DNA of 17,969 nt, from positions 1-17,969 of the forward strand of contig CAMEUH010000025.1 in NCBI GenBank assembly GCA_945938055.1, read 5' to 3'. Numbering within the stretch: position 1 is the first letter of the stretch; each line of letters starts with the position of its first letter. A program made the translations under genes and the position numbers. The stretch comes from an uncultured Eubacteriaceae bacterium. Its GTDB lineage: Bacteria; Bacillota; Clostridia; Lachnospirales; Lachnospiraceae. The notes beneath the pieces are model-generated. The model worked only from the letters and a program-made list of their open reading frames with translations. It was not told the DNA's origin and did not search any database. Of the stretch, positions 8,099 through 15,927 are shown piece by piece.

Positions 8099-8127
8099 TT
8101 GTCACCTTCCCTGTCTTAAGTTATAAT
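8099..8127 (+). promoter_or_regulatory. Sigma-A type promoter of the 8172-8471 gene
   Basis: A -35 box TTGTCA (8099-8104), a 17-base spacer and a perfect -10 box TATAAT (8122-8127) lie 44 bases upstream of the ATG at 8172. The 211-base divergent gap 7961-8171 thus carries one promoter for each side and nothing else I can identify. Confidence 0.75.
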
Positions 8128-8171
8128 AAAATTAACAAGAAAACCCCTCTCAATGTGAAGGATGTGATTGT

Positions 8172-8471
8172 ATGAGAGCAAAATATGAAAGAGCCTCTTT
8201 AATGGTTGAAGCTGAAAAATACGAAATAGGAAAAGGAATAGAAGACGGATTCCAGCCATGGGTAGAGGTCATCACAAATGGATGGATTGTATCGGAAGGA
8301 TTAATTCGGATTACCCAGCCGGATGGCAAGATTGTCTGTCCGTTTATCCAGAACCGCCGTGGCATTATTTTTATCCGGGACGGTGACTACATCATCTATG
8401 AAGAAGGCGGCGAACGCCACTGCTGTGGAAGTGATAAGTTTTCCAAACGGTTCCGTGAAGTTGGTCCTTAG
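8172..8471 (+). CDS. Small single-gene protein resembling phage-type PGDYG-domain proteins
   Basis: This 99-residue protein is probably real: it has a near-consensus promoter and a GAAGGA ribosome binding site before the ATG. Its order of elements is an early EAEKYEIG segment, a central ITQPDGKIVCPF, then GDYIIYEEGGE followed by HCCGSDKFSKRF. This order resembles small proteins common in phages and gut Firmicutes with a PGDYG-like core (an ...GDyIi...GE.y.c..d.F... pattern), whose function is unknown. The family match is by eye and uncertain. No signal peptide or membrane segment is seen. It has no same-strand neighbours and ends at the left foot of a long inverted repeat. Two adjacent cysteines (HCC) are notable but could be incidental. 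Confidence 0.75.
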   Translation: MRAKYERASLMVEAEKYEIGKGIEDGFQPWVEVITNGWIVSEGLIRITQPDGKIVCPFIQNRRGIIFIRDGDYIIYEEGGERHCCGSDKFSKRFREVGP

Positions 8472-8602
8472 AATTGGATTCTCCTGCCGGGTGTGGGCGA
8501 CCATGAAAAGGGGGACTTGGGTACCGCATACGGTTCTGCCTGCGGTATCCCAGTCCCCCTGTTCATAGTTTTCCCATACCTGACAGGAGAACTCTTAGAT
8601 TC
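8471..8602. repeat. 132-bp imperfect inverted repeat filling a convergent intergenic gap
   Basis: The core arms are 8509-8528 and 8541-8560: 18 of 20 positions can form Watson-Crick pairs, with one G-U and one mismatch, around a 12-base loop (8529-8540). Pairing continues outward in interrupted form. TTCTCCTG (8479-8486) pairs with CAGGAGAA (8584-8591), TGGG (8493-8496) with CCCA (8573-8576), and GAAT near 8471 with ATTC near 8599. It covers almost exactly the space between the two converging stop codons. No long T run follows on either strand, so it is not a textbook terminator, though it may still stop transcription both ways. A miniature mobile element or a structured 3' RNA end are alternatives. 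Confidence 0.75.
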
Positions 8603-8607
8603 GCCAT

Positions 8608-9516
8608 CTACATCAGGCAATTTTCATATTTACGAATTTCCTCCAGATATTTTTGTCCCAGAGGGCTAATTGCTGTTCCTTTTCGCTTCAAGAAACCAAT
8701 AGTCATAACCTCATCCATGTCAAGGGGGATGGCACAGTAATCAGAACCATTCAGTTCCTCGCAGATAATTCCGGAACACAAAGTATACCCATTCAGTCCT
8801 ACCATGAGATTGAGCATGGTGGCACGGTCATTCGCCTTAATCAGACGTTTGTACCGGTACGTGCTTAAAACCTCTTCTGCAAAATAGAACGAGTTATTAT
8901 TGCCCTGTTCAAAAGACAGGCATGGATATTCTTCCAGTTCTTCCATTGCAATCCTCTCTTTTCCTGCAAGAGGATGCTGTTTCCAGAGATACACATAAAT
9001 ACCGCATTGAAATAACCGGTGAAATTCCAGATCATTCTCATTAAAAATCTTTGTAAGTACCTTCTCATTAAAGTCATTAATGTATAAAATGCCAATTTCA
9101 CTTTTAAAGTTCTTGACATCCTCAATGACTTCATGGGTCTTCGTCTCATGAACCGCAAATTCATATTCATCCATTCCAAACTGCCTTACCATCTTGACAA
9201 AGGCATCCACGGCAAAGGAATAGTGCTGCATGGATACACTGAATTTCTTCTTTACGTTTCTTTTATCCACGTAACGGGATTCCACCAGACGGTACTGCTC
9301 CACCACCTGCCTCGCATATCCAAGGAATTCCATTCCCTCCGGCGTAACGGAAACACCACGGTTATTCCGCTTAAAAATTTCAATTCCAATTTCCGTTTCC
9401 AGCTCCTTTACCGCTGCGGAAAGACTGGGCTGGGAAATAAATAAAATTCTTGCCGCCTCATTCATGGAATGAGAATCAGCAACCGTAATGACATAAATTA
9501 ACTGATTAAGTGTCAT
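8608..9516 (-). CDS. LysR-family transcriptional regulator
   Basis: The protein has 302 residues from the preferred start. An N-terminal winged helix-turn-helix at about 15-40 (SMNEAARILFISQPSLSAAVKELE) is typical of LysR, followed by a linker helix and an effector-binding domain (about 88-295). LysR proteins are usually tetrameric activators responding to a small molecule. Two ATGs are available: the one at 9522 touches the GAGGAG box, so the second (9516), 6 bases from GGAG and giving the usual MTLNQL opening, is preferred. It lies about 56 bases downstream of the FNT channel gene on the same strand, so co-transcription is possible and control of that channel or related metabolism is an inference. 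The effector cannot be read from the sequence. Confidence 0.93.
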   Translation of the reverse strand: MTLNQLIYVITVADSHSMNEAARILFISQPSLSAAVKELETEIGIEIFKRNNRGVSVTPEGMEFLGYARQVVEQYRLVESRYVDKRNVKKKFSVSMQHYSFAVDAFVKMVRQFGMDEYEFAVHETKTHEVIEDVKNFKSEIGILYINDFNEKVLTKIFNENDLEFHRLFQCGIYVYLWKQHPLAGKERIAMEELEEYPCLSFEQGNNNSFYFAEEVLSTYRYKRLIKANDRATMLNLMVGLNGYTLCSGIICEELNGSDYCAIPLDMDEVMTIGFLKRKGTAISPLGQKYLEEIRKYENCLM

Positions 9517-9572
9517 GTCCATCTCCTCTGTTTTCCCGGTATGAAAACGATCTTCCGACAGTTCTCCCGGTT

Positions 9573-10418
9573 TTAGTATTCTTCTGCAATCTCGATTTCT
9601 TCCTGTTCTGCTTCCACAGAAGTCTGTGCATATGGTGTCCTGTGCAGATAAATCAGCCAGTATCCAAATCCAACAATTCCTGCACCACCCACAATATTAC
9701 CAAGAGTAACCGGTAAGAGATTCCCCAGAAGGAAGTTTATGAGATTCAGTCCTTCTGCCTCAATTCCATATTGTACCGATGTAAGAAGTGCTGCCGTACC
9801 AAAATACATGTCTGCAACACTGTGTTCAAATCCACACATGACAAAAACCATGATTGGCCAGAAACTGGTAATGAGTTTCCCCGGTACATTTTTGGACGCA
9901 AACGCCATCCAGACTGCAATGCACACTAAAATATTGCACAGAATGCCACGGATAAATCCCTCCATAAACGTCAGGTTACATCTTGATGCACCGGCTGCCA
10001 CAATACTCCGTGCCAGCTGCCCTTCAAATAACTCCGGTGTTCCCCCATAAACCACACAGGCTGCCACAAAAACGGCTCCGATAAAATTGCCAAGGAAAAC
10101 AAAGAACCAGTTCTTAAGCATCCTTCTTACAGTCACTTTTTTTTCCAGAACCGATATGATAATCAGAGTATTTCCCGTAAAAAGCTCACTGCCTGCAATC
10201 AGGACCATCGCCATGCCTGCCGGAAATACACATGCCCCAACCAGCTTTGCAACCGAGAGAACCGGTATGGTACTGGATGCTGCTGTCGATGCGATTCCAG
10301 CAAATCCAATAAAAATTCCAGCAAAAATCCCCAGAATCACCATCTTAAAAGCGGACAAATTCGATTTATGAATCCCTATCTCCACATAATTTCTTGCAAT
10401 TTCCAACGGTGAATGCAT
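9573..10418 (-). CDS. Formate/nitrite transporter family (FNT) channel
   Basis: This 281-residue membrane protein has the FNT hallmarks: AGSELFTGNT at 75-84 (first signature), CNILVCIAVWMAFAS at 161-175 (second signature), and the central pore histidine H199 in GFEHSVADMY. Six hydrophobic segments fit the aquaporin-like fold of these pentameric channels, which pass formate, nitrite or hydrosulphide. The acidic tail EAEQEEIEIAEEY is cytoplasmic. By eye, the lysine of the pore-lining region in FocA (K156) aligns with R146 here (SRCNLTF), which could affect anion selectivity. GGAGGTATTTT precedes the ATG, and a promoter lies upstream. In a fermentative Clostridium-type organism, formate export is the likeliest job, but substrate is not proven by sequence. 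Confidence 0.95.
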   Translation of the reverse strand: MHSPLEIARNYVEIGIHKSNLSAFKMVILGIFAGIFIGFAGIASTAASSTIPVLSVAKLVGACVFPAGMAMVLIAGSELFTGNTLIIISVLEKKVTVRRMLKNWFFVFLGNFIGAVFVAACVVYGGTPELFEGQLARSIVAAGASRCNLTFMEGFIRGILCNILVCIAVWMAFASKNVPGKLITSFWPIMVFVMCGFEHSVADMYFGTAALLTSVQYGIEAEGLNLINFLLGNLLPVTLGNIVGGAGIVGFGYWLIYLHRTPYAQTSVEAEQEEIEIAEEY

Positions 10419-10463
10419 AAAATACCTCCAAATATATTGTGTCTTGAAACTGTCATTATCATA

Positions 10464-10492
10464 ATCATATCATTTCTCGTTCGATACTTCAA
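10464..10492 (-). promoter_or_regulatory. Promoter of the FNT channel gene
   Basis: On the minus strand a -35 box TTGAAG (10487-10492) and a -10 box TATGAT (10464-10469) are separated by 17 bases, about 45 bases before the FNT start codon. An overlapping GATAAT at a worse distance is an alternative -10. Confidence 0.6.
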
Positions 10493-10502
10493 AACTTTTA
10501 TG

Positions 10503-10563
10503 AAAAAAAACAAAAAAAGAGGGCCTCTTCCAAAGCCATAAAATGACTTGAAGAATTCCCTCT
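10503..10563 (-). terminator. Rho-independent terminator behind the EAL gene
   Basis: AGAGGG (10518-10523) pairs with CCCTCT (10558-10563), with further interrupted pairing of TCTTC with GAAGA inside. On the minus strand this hairpin is followed by a U-rich run (10503-10517 read in reverse). It stops transcripts of the EAL gene before the FNT promoter. Confidence 0.75.
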
Positions 10564-10580
10564 GAAATTTTGTAATCCTG

Positions 10581-11849
10581 TTACTCCGCTGCTTCGATTT
10601 TATCTTCCTCTGCGACGATTGCTTCAAATTCTTCAATTGGCATTGGCTTATAATAGTAATATCCCTGTGCCAGCGTACAGCCTACCTCACGAAGCAGCCG
10701 GACATGATTTTCCGTTTCAACACCCTCTGCAATGACCATAACATTCATGCGATGTGCCATGTTAACAATCGCTTCAATGATACCGGTTCCCTTATTTACA
10801 CTTCCTTCGTCCATCTTCAGGAAATTCATGTCAATCTTAAGAACGTCCACATTAATATCCTTTAACATGTTAAGCGATGAATATCCGCTTCCAAAATCAT
10901 CCATGGACACCTTAAATCCTGCACCACGCAAATCATTAATGATACTCTTAACTCTATCATATTCCTCCACATAGGCGCTTTCTGTAATCTCAATCTCTAT
11001 TAACTTCTTTGGTAACCGATACTTTTCTGCCAGACCTTCAAAACATTCCACCACATTCATGGTATAAATATCCACCCTGGAAAGATTCACGGATACCGTA
11101 ACTGCCTTATGCCCCGCATCCAGCCATCTGCGAAGATTCTGGCATACCGCCTCCCATATGTAAAAATCCAGCTTACCAATCAATCCATTTCTTTCCAGAA
11201 TCGGAATAAACCGTCCTGGTGAAATGATTCCTTTTTCCGGATGTATCCAGCGCACCAGAGATTCCGCCCCAATAATCTTCCCGGTAACAATATTGTACTT
11301 TGGCTGAAGATAAAAAGTAAATTCCTTATTTTTTAATGCAACCTGCACATCCCGGATAACACGATGCTCATCCGCCAGCCGCTCATGCATTTCATTCTGA
11401 TAATAGACAATCCGGTTGGCATAATTTCCTTTAATGGAAGAAAGTGCTATCACCGCACGGTCATACATGGCAGAAGCCGGCATGGTTCTGTCTTCAATGA
11501 CATATACTCCTATTGCCGGGAAAAATCCTACATTTTCTTCCACACTCCGCACATAATCAATGACCTTTTCCTGAATCTCCACCAGGTATTCATGACAATT
11601 CGGCAGAAGGACCGCAAAGTCATCGGCAAATAAATATCCCGATACTCCGGAATATTTCTCAGTCATTTCCACGAGAACTTTCTCAATATGTGACAGGAAT
11701 TTGTCTCCGGCTAAAATGCCATACCACTCATTAAACAGTTTAAAATGTTCAATATCAATAGCCACCATGCAATATCCTGCTTCCGTTCCCGCATCCTTCA
11801 AAAATGCCTCTGCCTTGCTAAAAAATGTCTGATAATTTCCTGTCAGCAT
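10581..11849 (-). CDS. Degenerate GGDEF plus EAL domain protein, predicted c-di-GMP phosphodiesterase
   Basis: From the preferred start the protein has 422 residues and no membrane segment. Residues 20-150 form a GGDEF-like domain whose signature has decayed to FADDF (74-78), so cyclase activity is unlikely. Residues 165-415 form an EAL domain with ESL (196-198) in place of EAL but with the expected metal and catalytic residues: E196, N255, E287, D317-D318 in DDFGSGYSSL, K338, E375 and Q395. It should hydrolyse cyclic di-GMP to pGpG in the cytoplasm. An in-frame ATG at 11912 overlaps the TATAAT of the promoter, so it cannot be the start of the mRNA from that promoter. The ATG at 11849 has AAAGGAG six bases upstream and is preferred. 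The degenerate GGDEF could act as a GTP-sensing regulatory domain, as in some known tandem proteins. Confidence 0.93.
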   Translation of the reverse strand: MLTGNYQTFFSKAEAFLKDAGTEAGYCMVAIDIEHFKLFNEWYGILAGDKFLSHIEKVLVEMTEKYSGVSGYLFADDFAVLLPNCHEYLVEIQEKVIDYVRSVEENVGFFPAIGVYVIEDRTMPASAMYDRAVIALSSIKGNYANRIVYYQNEMHERLADEHRVIRDVQVALKNKEFTFYLQPKYNIVTGKIIGAESLVRWIHPEKGIISPGRFIPILERNGLIGKLDFYIWEAVCQNLRRWLDAGHKAVTVSVNLSRVDIYTMNVVECFEGLAEKYRLPKKLIEIEITESAYVEEYDRVKSIINDLRGAGFKVSMDDFGSGYSSLNMLKDINVDVLKIDMNFLKMDEGSVNKGTGIIEAIVNMAHRMNVMVIAEGVETENHVRLLREVGCTLAQGYYYYKPMPIEEFEAIVAEEDKIEAAE

Positions 11850-11900
11850 GTCCTTCTCCTTTCCGGAATCCAGTTCCAATTTCTTCCTAAATCTGTTATA

Positions 11901-11909
11901 ATTATAACA
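11901..11909 (-). promoter_or_regulatory. Extended -10 promoter of the EAL gene
   Basis: TGTTATAAT on the minus strand is a perfect extended -10 (TGnTATAAT), 51 bases upstream of the preferred start codon. No good -35 box is seen at 17 bases, which is usual for extended -10 promoters. Confidence 0.6.
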
Positions 11910-11912
11910 CAT

Positions 11913-12306
11913 TATTTCCAGAAAAGATATTCCATTTCAAAAAATATTTCAGAAACATGAAATAAAGGAACTGTCGCTTTAACGAATAGAAATTAATTTG
12001 CTCCTATATGTAATAATCTGTATTGAAGATGCTTTGGCTTACTGATTTTTGTTTCCAAAGTGTTGCCATCTAGATAATACAAATTTTATTCATCTTACAA
12101 ATTCAATATATCCCCAAGCCAAATATCTTCTCCATTTCTCGCACTACTGGTGCGAGTTCTATAATTTAACCAACTTTTCATTCCTTATCCCCCTGATTTA
12201 TATTAAATCATCGAATAAATATTGACACTACACTCCTGTCATTCTATTTAAAATATAACTATTTGATAATAAATGTTTTACTTTTTCCTTTTAACAGACA
12301 TATGCA
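11913..12306. other. AT-rich intergenic region between EAL gene and defence island
   Basis: This 394-base stretch has no convincing coding frame. It holds one small perfect hairpin (12138-12156). I see no tRNA, no obvious direct repeat and no insertion sequence remnant. It marks the change from ordinary chromosome to the AT-rich island and would be a natural place to look for an integration border. Confidence 0.6.
12138..12156. repeat. Short perfect hairpin, function unclear
   Basis: CTCGCAC (12138-12144) and GTGCGAG (12150-12156) form a perfect 7-bp GC-rich stem with loop TACTG. No proper T run follows on either strand, so it is only a weak terminator candidate for the membrane protein gene ending 151 bases away at 12307. 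Confidence 0.45.
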
Positions 12307-12972
12307 TCACTTTTTTCCTACTAATTTTTCAATATCATTAATAAAGAACGATAACATATCTCCTTTTCCTAATTTCTTGCACTGTCCAACATCTTTTCTA
12401 ATCTCATATATTATGTCTTCTAACAATAAAAGATTTTCCGGATTAGGTTGCCCCATTGATGCCTTTCTATATTTCAACCATTTTTTGACTACTTTGTTAG
12501 ATCCCCATAATGTTAATCCTTTAGAAAACTCTGACACCATTCTGCTCATCTCTGATTCCGTCATGCGCTCATTTAATGGTTTTTTCGTATCCTCCATAAT
12601 AGCGTAAACCATGCTTATAAACTGTTCATATGGTATTTCCCTTTTATCATATAAATACTTTTTTACATTATATCGATAATCAATAACTTTAGCTATTACA
12701 GAAGTAAAAACAACACCAATTATAGATACCGTACCTGTTATCATTGCTACAATAATAACCTTATCTGTTGTACTTACAAACTTTTTTAAGAAAATAACTA
12801 TTTGTTCAATCCCTTTTCCAAAACTAGAAAAGACAAACCATATTAGCCATACAATTATAAGCACAATCAGTGCTAACAAAATCAAACCTATCAAAAAATT
12901 AATTCTAGGATGTCTCTGTGAAAATGGCAATCTTTCCTTTGTTTTTGTTGAATCTTTTTTTCTATTTTTCAT
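12307..12972 (-). CDS. Two-helix membrane protein with cytoplasmic helical domain, function unknown
   Basis: The 221-residue protein begins with a very basic, lysine-rich tail, then two strong membrane helices at about 26-50 and 71-97, joined by a short loop. A mostly helical, charged C-terminal domain (about 100-221) follows with WGSNKVVKKWLKYR and a later IRKDVGQ...GKGDMLSFFINDIEKL stretch. I have the impression that an IRKDxG plus FINDID-type ending recurs in uncharacterised bacterial membrane proteins, but I cannot name a family. GGGGAA precedes the ATG by 6 bases or so. It is the last gene of the island, 179 bases behind the DUF262 protein on the same strand, so it may have its own promoter (a TATAGT -10 is visible but its -35 is weak). 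Position and topology fit a membrane effector of a defence system; that is inference only. Confidence 0.8.
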   Translation of the reverse strand: MKNRKKDSTKTKERLPFSQRHPRINFLIGLILLALIVLIIVWLIWFVFSSFGKGIEQIVIFLKKFVSTTDKVIIVAMITGTVSIIGVVFTSVIAKVIDYRYNVKKYLYDKREIPYEQFISMVYAIMEDTKKPLNERMTESEMSRMVSEFSKGLTLWGSNKVVKKWLKYRKASMGQPNPENLLLLEDIIYEIRKDVGQCKKLGKGDMLSFFINDIEKLVGKK

Positions 12973-13151
12973 GTATCTTCCCCAATCAATATTTCATTAC
13001 TATAAATCAATTTTATTTCCATTGGCAACAATTACTGCCATAAAAGAATTACCTTTATAAATACAACAGGCAACCATATAGATTACCTGCCATATAAAAT
13101 AATCAGTATTAAATTAAAATTATTCTTGAATCATCTTCTTAACACTCTGTC

Positions 13152-14936
13152 TTAAATAAACTTCGCAAAAAAAGCTGGCATATTTTCAGCAGTTACCGGC
13201 AATGGGTCATTATTAGCACAAATTCTTGTATAATAATTATTATCATACATTATTGCACCATTATCATTTTCAATTCTGATAATAATTACTGATTTCCCAT
13301 GATAATCAACTAAACGAATCTTACTACCAATCTGTCTCCTGTAATGTTCCGTCAATGGTTGTTTTTCTAAAATAGACTTGATCATCGCAAAATACTTATC
13401 AGCATTTCCCTTATAGTATTCATTAATCTCTCCGTCCAGACCACTAATAAAGAAACTTCCCACTCTAACACTTGATGTTCCGTATTTTTCTGATATCTTT
13501 CTCTCATCATCTACATTATCTGCAACACCCAATATAACATATCCAACAGCACCTTTTTCCGTATTTCCCATAGCTGTTAATGTCTTAAATATCTTATTGA
13601 TTAATTTCTCATTCAATTCTCCAGTTACTAAATCATGAATACCTTGTTTAAAATCATATTGACTATTTTCTGTTTTTGACTGTCCTAACAAAGTTTCCAA
13701 CTCCGTCGTATATGAATAATACATTGGATCATTTTCATTTCGTTTAACAGTATATTCTTCTAAAACCGCTGCAGTAGCTGTAACCAACTCATTCTTTTCT
13801 TTTCCTGACCAAGCACCACCTCCACCAGAAATGTTAATTGTCCTTGAACTAATCTTTTCTAACTGTGCATAAAACTTATCATAATCGACTATTTTTCTTT
13901 CGCCAACAATTAGCAAATTATATAATGCTAAAAACAATACCTGAAAATAACGCGGTCCTTTATACACTCTTTTATTGACAATGTGTTCTATGATTGTCGT
14001 GTCTCTATTGTAGAATATTTTTCTTATTTCATCATAAATATACAAAAATTGTTGTTTCACTTTTTCAGGAGGATTAGTTTCTAATGCTTGCTCAATTCTT
14101 CTATCGCTGACATCCACATCCTCTGATTTAAATCCATAATAACTGTCCAATGTACTTAAACGTGATGGTGGAATCGGTTTAATTGTCATTCCTGCTATCA
14201 AGTCGGCGATAACTTCTTCATCCATTGACTGTCTAAGGTCTTCTTTTGTTATTATATTTTCCCTTACCCAAAATACTCCTGCTGGATCAATTCCTTTCCC
14301 ATTAATATCTTTACCTATACTAATTTCATTTATCTGTGGCAAAAGAAGAATATCTTCATGCGAAACATCTCCTCTAATAACTGTAGACAATTGCCTTACT
14401 AACTGCGCAAATTCACCTATTGCACCTGCCTGTCGTATTTCTTGTCTTGATAAATGTTGACCATTTGCATTTATTCTTCTAAACACCTCATCAATTGTTT
14501 TTGAATCATTTTCCTCATATATTGAGAATGGTAATTCATAACTTACAAGTTTTACACACTTTTCTCTATCCATTACAGGTTTACGCTGAGTCAAAATATT
14601 TGTTTCTTCAAGATTCTTGGTTAACGCTGTAGTTTGCAAATCAAAATATTCTCCCTGTTCGTTAGGAAACGCGTTCTCTATGTAAGAAAAAATAGCATTC
14701 AACCTTTGCATGCCATCAATTATTTCATATCTTTCATTTCCTTTATATGTTGCCTTAGAGAAGAGAAATAATGGTATCGGATATCCTTTTACAATAGAAT
14801 CCACAAAGGCCATTTTCTCTTCTTGTCCCCATACTAATTTACGTTGATATCTACGATTAACTAAAAATGCCTCTCCTCTGTATTCCTCATATGCTCTCTC
14901 AATTACTTTTCCACTAATTATAGGTTGCTTTTTCAC
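13152..14936 (-). CDS. DUF262 plus AlbA_2/Schlafen-like fusion protein, putative defence factor
   Basis: The 594-residue protein has an N-terminal DUF262 domain (about 20-170): NRRYQRKLVWG, then DSIVKGYPIPLFLF, the motif IIDGMQRLNAI (72-82, usually DGQQR) and FRRINANGQHLSRQEIR (152-168). DUF262 is the ParB-like NTPase/nuclease half found in GmrS/GmrSD and SspE-type modification-dependent restriction. The middle is unassigned. The C-terminus (about 412-594) resembles AlbA_2, the Schlafen-like domain: SQYDFKQG (425-432), an NKIFKTLTAMGN helix and GAVGYVILGVADN (462-474). The DUF1524 HNH nuclease that usually partners DUF262 is absent. The start is GTG (14936) with GAGGAG 10 bases upstream. It lies 94 bases behind the restriction endonuclease gene on the same strand; a TATACT box in the gap may be a separate promoter. 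DNA modification sensing with nucleic-acid targeting is inferred, not shown. Confidence 0.85.
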   Translation of the reverse strand: MKKQPIISGKVIERAYEEYRGEAFLVNRRYQRKLVWGQEEKMAFVDSIVKGYPIPLFLFSKATYKGNERYEIIDGMQRLNAIFSYIENAFPNEQGEYFDLQTTALTKNLEETNILTQRKPVMDREKCVKLVSYELPFSIYEENDSKTIDEVFRRINANGQHLSRQEIRQAGAIGEFAQLVRQLSTVIRGDVSHEDILLLPQINEISIGKDINGKGIDPAGVFWVRENIITKEDLRQSMDEEVIADLIAGMTIKPIPPSRLSTLDSYYGFKSEDVDVSDRRIEQALETNPPEKVKQQFLYIYDEIRKIFYNRDTTIIEHIVNKRVYKGPRYFQVLFLALYNLLIVGERKIVDYDKFYAQLEKISSRTINISGGGGAWSGKEKNELVTATAAVLEEYTVKRNENDPMYYSYTTELETLLGQSKTENSQYDFKQGIHDLVTGELNEKLINKIFKTLTAMGNTEKGAVGYVILGVADNVDDERKISEKYGTSSVRVGSFFISGLDGEINEYYKGNADKYFAMIKSILEKQPLTEHYRRQIGSKIRLVDYHGKSVIIIRIENDNGAIMYDNNYYTRICANNDPLPVTAENMPAFFAKFI

Positions 14937-15030
14937 TTCTTCTTTGCTCCTCTCTTCACATCATTATGTTAACCATCCAACAAACCATTACAAGTATACT
15001 AAAGACCTTTCTACACACATAAAATTTATA

Positions 15031-15927
15031 TTATGCATTAGTAGCAATCCCTTTCGCATACGCATAGATCCGCTTCAACATATTTTCATCGGCTTCATCT
15101 TTACCTTGAATGAGCTTAGCAAATCCATTATAGGAATTGAAACCTAACAAATATATCGCAATCGCCATCGCAACATCTTCATCATTCTCTCCCACCGAAT
15201 TTGCTATATTCTTCAACTCTTCCAAAACGGTATCATGAGGAACCACTGATTCACTATTAATTACCACATCGCTAATAACTTTCGGAAGAATCATACACAT
15301 CTGATAAAAGGCATCCTGCTCCCCGGTAACAAGTGCATAGAACTGGTCTAAGCTAACACGACGAATTCTTCTATGCGAAACTCTTTTCTGATCTACTGTT
15401 GTTTCCCATTTGATATTCTGACTTCTTTGTGCAATAGCCTCAACTAAGAAACAGGCGCAATCATCGTCATCCAACAACTGACTTTGCATCTTAATATATG
15501 TTTTTCCAGAAGATGCAGAATTCATAGTATTATGCTTGTTTTTCATTTCTACATATACTGTATGTACCACATCACCATCCGGCAATATAATACCATCCGG
15601 GTTCTGATAGATTACATCCCAGCCACCTTCCTTACCATTCTCTGGCACTCTGCATTTATCAATATACTGAAATATCCTCTGATGGAAATACCCAATGTCA
15701 TTATTATTAGATTTATCTCTTTGTCTAAAAATTTCATTGCCCACCATTTCCCTCCATGAGGTCTGGTAAACTGTTTTGTCAAAAATTAATTTAATCGGGT
15801 CAACTATGTTCTTATTGAATCTTTTAATATCGAACGATTCTAACTTCTCCCCATACTTCTCTATAGTAGCTGCAACATGCTTTTTAAAGTTATCTTCCGT
15901 AATAAAGCTTAATCCCCATGATTTCAT
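15031..15927 (-). CDS. Type II restriction endonuclease, Eco47II family
   Basis: The 298-residue protein matches the Eco47II family (Pfam RE_Eco47II) in its layout: an early FNKNIVDPIKLIFD segment, DKSNNNDIGYFHQRIFQYI, GWDVIYQNP, and the hallmark YVEMKNKHNTMNSASSGKTYIKMQ. The PD-(D/E)XK-type active site is likely D104 with E127-x-K129. Later IRRVSLDQFYALVTG is also typical. The family includes enzymes cutting GGNCC, so a GGNCC-like target is a reasonable guess, not a proof. The ATG overlaps the methyltransferase stop as ATGA, so the two are translationally coupled and the nuclease follows methylase synthesis. No frameshift or stop is seen, so the system looks intact. Confidence 0.92.
   Translation of the reverse strand: MKSWGLSFITEDNFKKHVAATIEKYGEKLESFDIKRFNKNIVDPIKLIFDKTVYQTSWREMVGNEIFRQRDKSNNNDIGYFHQRIFQYIDKCRVPENGKEGGWDVIYQNPDGIILPDGDVVHTVYVEMKNKHNTMNSASSGKTYIKMQSQLLDDDDCACFLVEAIAQRSQNIKWETTVDQKRVSHRRIRRVSLDQFYALVTGEQDAFYQMCMILPKVISDVVINSESVVPHDTVLEELKNIANSVGENDEDVAMAIAIYLLGFNSYNGFAKLIQGKDEADENMLKRIYAYAKGIATNA

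Noticed and set aside
11850..11912. ATG at 11912 as the start of the EAL protein
   Set aside because: That codon overlaps the TATAAT promoter box, while the ATG at 11849 has a strong ribosome binding site.
12138..12156. Strong terminator for the membrane protein gene
   Set aside because: The stem is good but no T run follows on the minus strand, so it was kept only as a hairpin of unclear role.
11913..12306. tRNA or att site as an island border
   Set aside because: No cloverleaf or direct repeat shared with the right end could be found by eye.
13052..13106. Possible hairpin terminator behind the DUF262 gene-membrane gene gap (GGCA...TGCC)
   Set aside because: Only four pairs at the base and weak inner pairing; no convincing T run.
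13152..15927. Complete GmrSD-type type IV system
   Set aside because: No DUF1524/HNH domain is present in the DUF262 protein or its neighbours; the nuclease beside it belongs to the Eco47II family.
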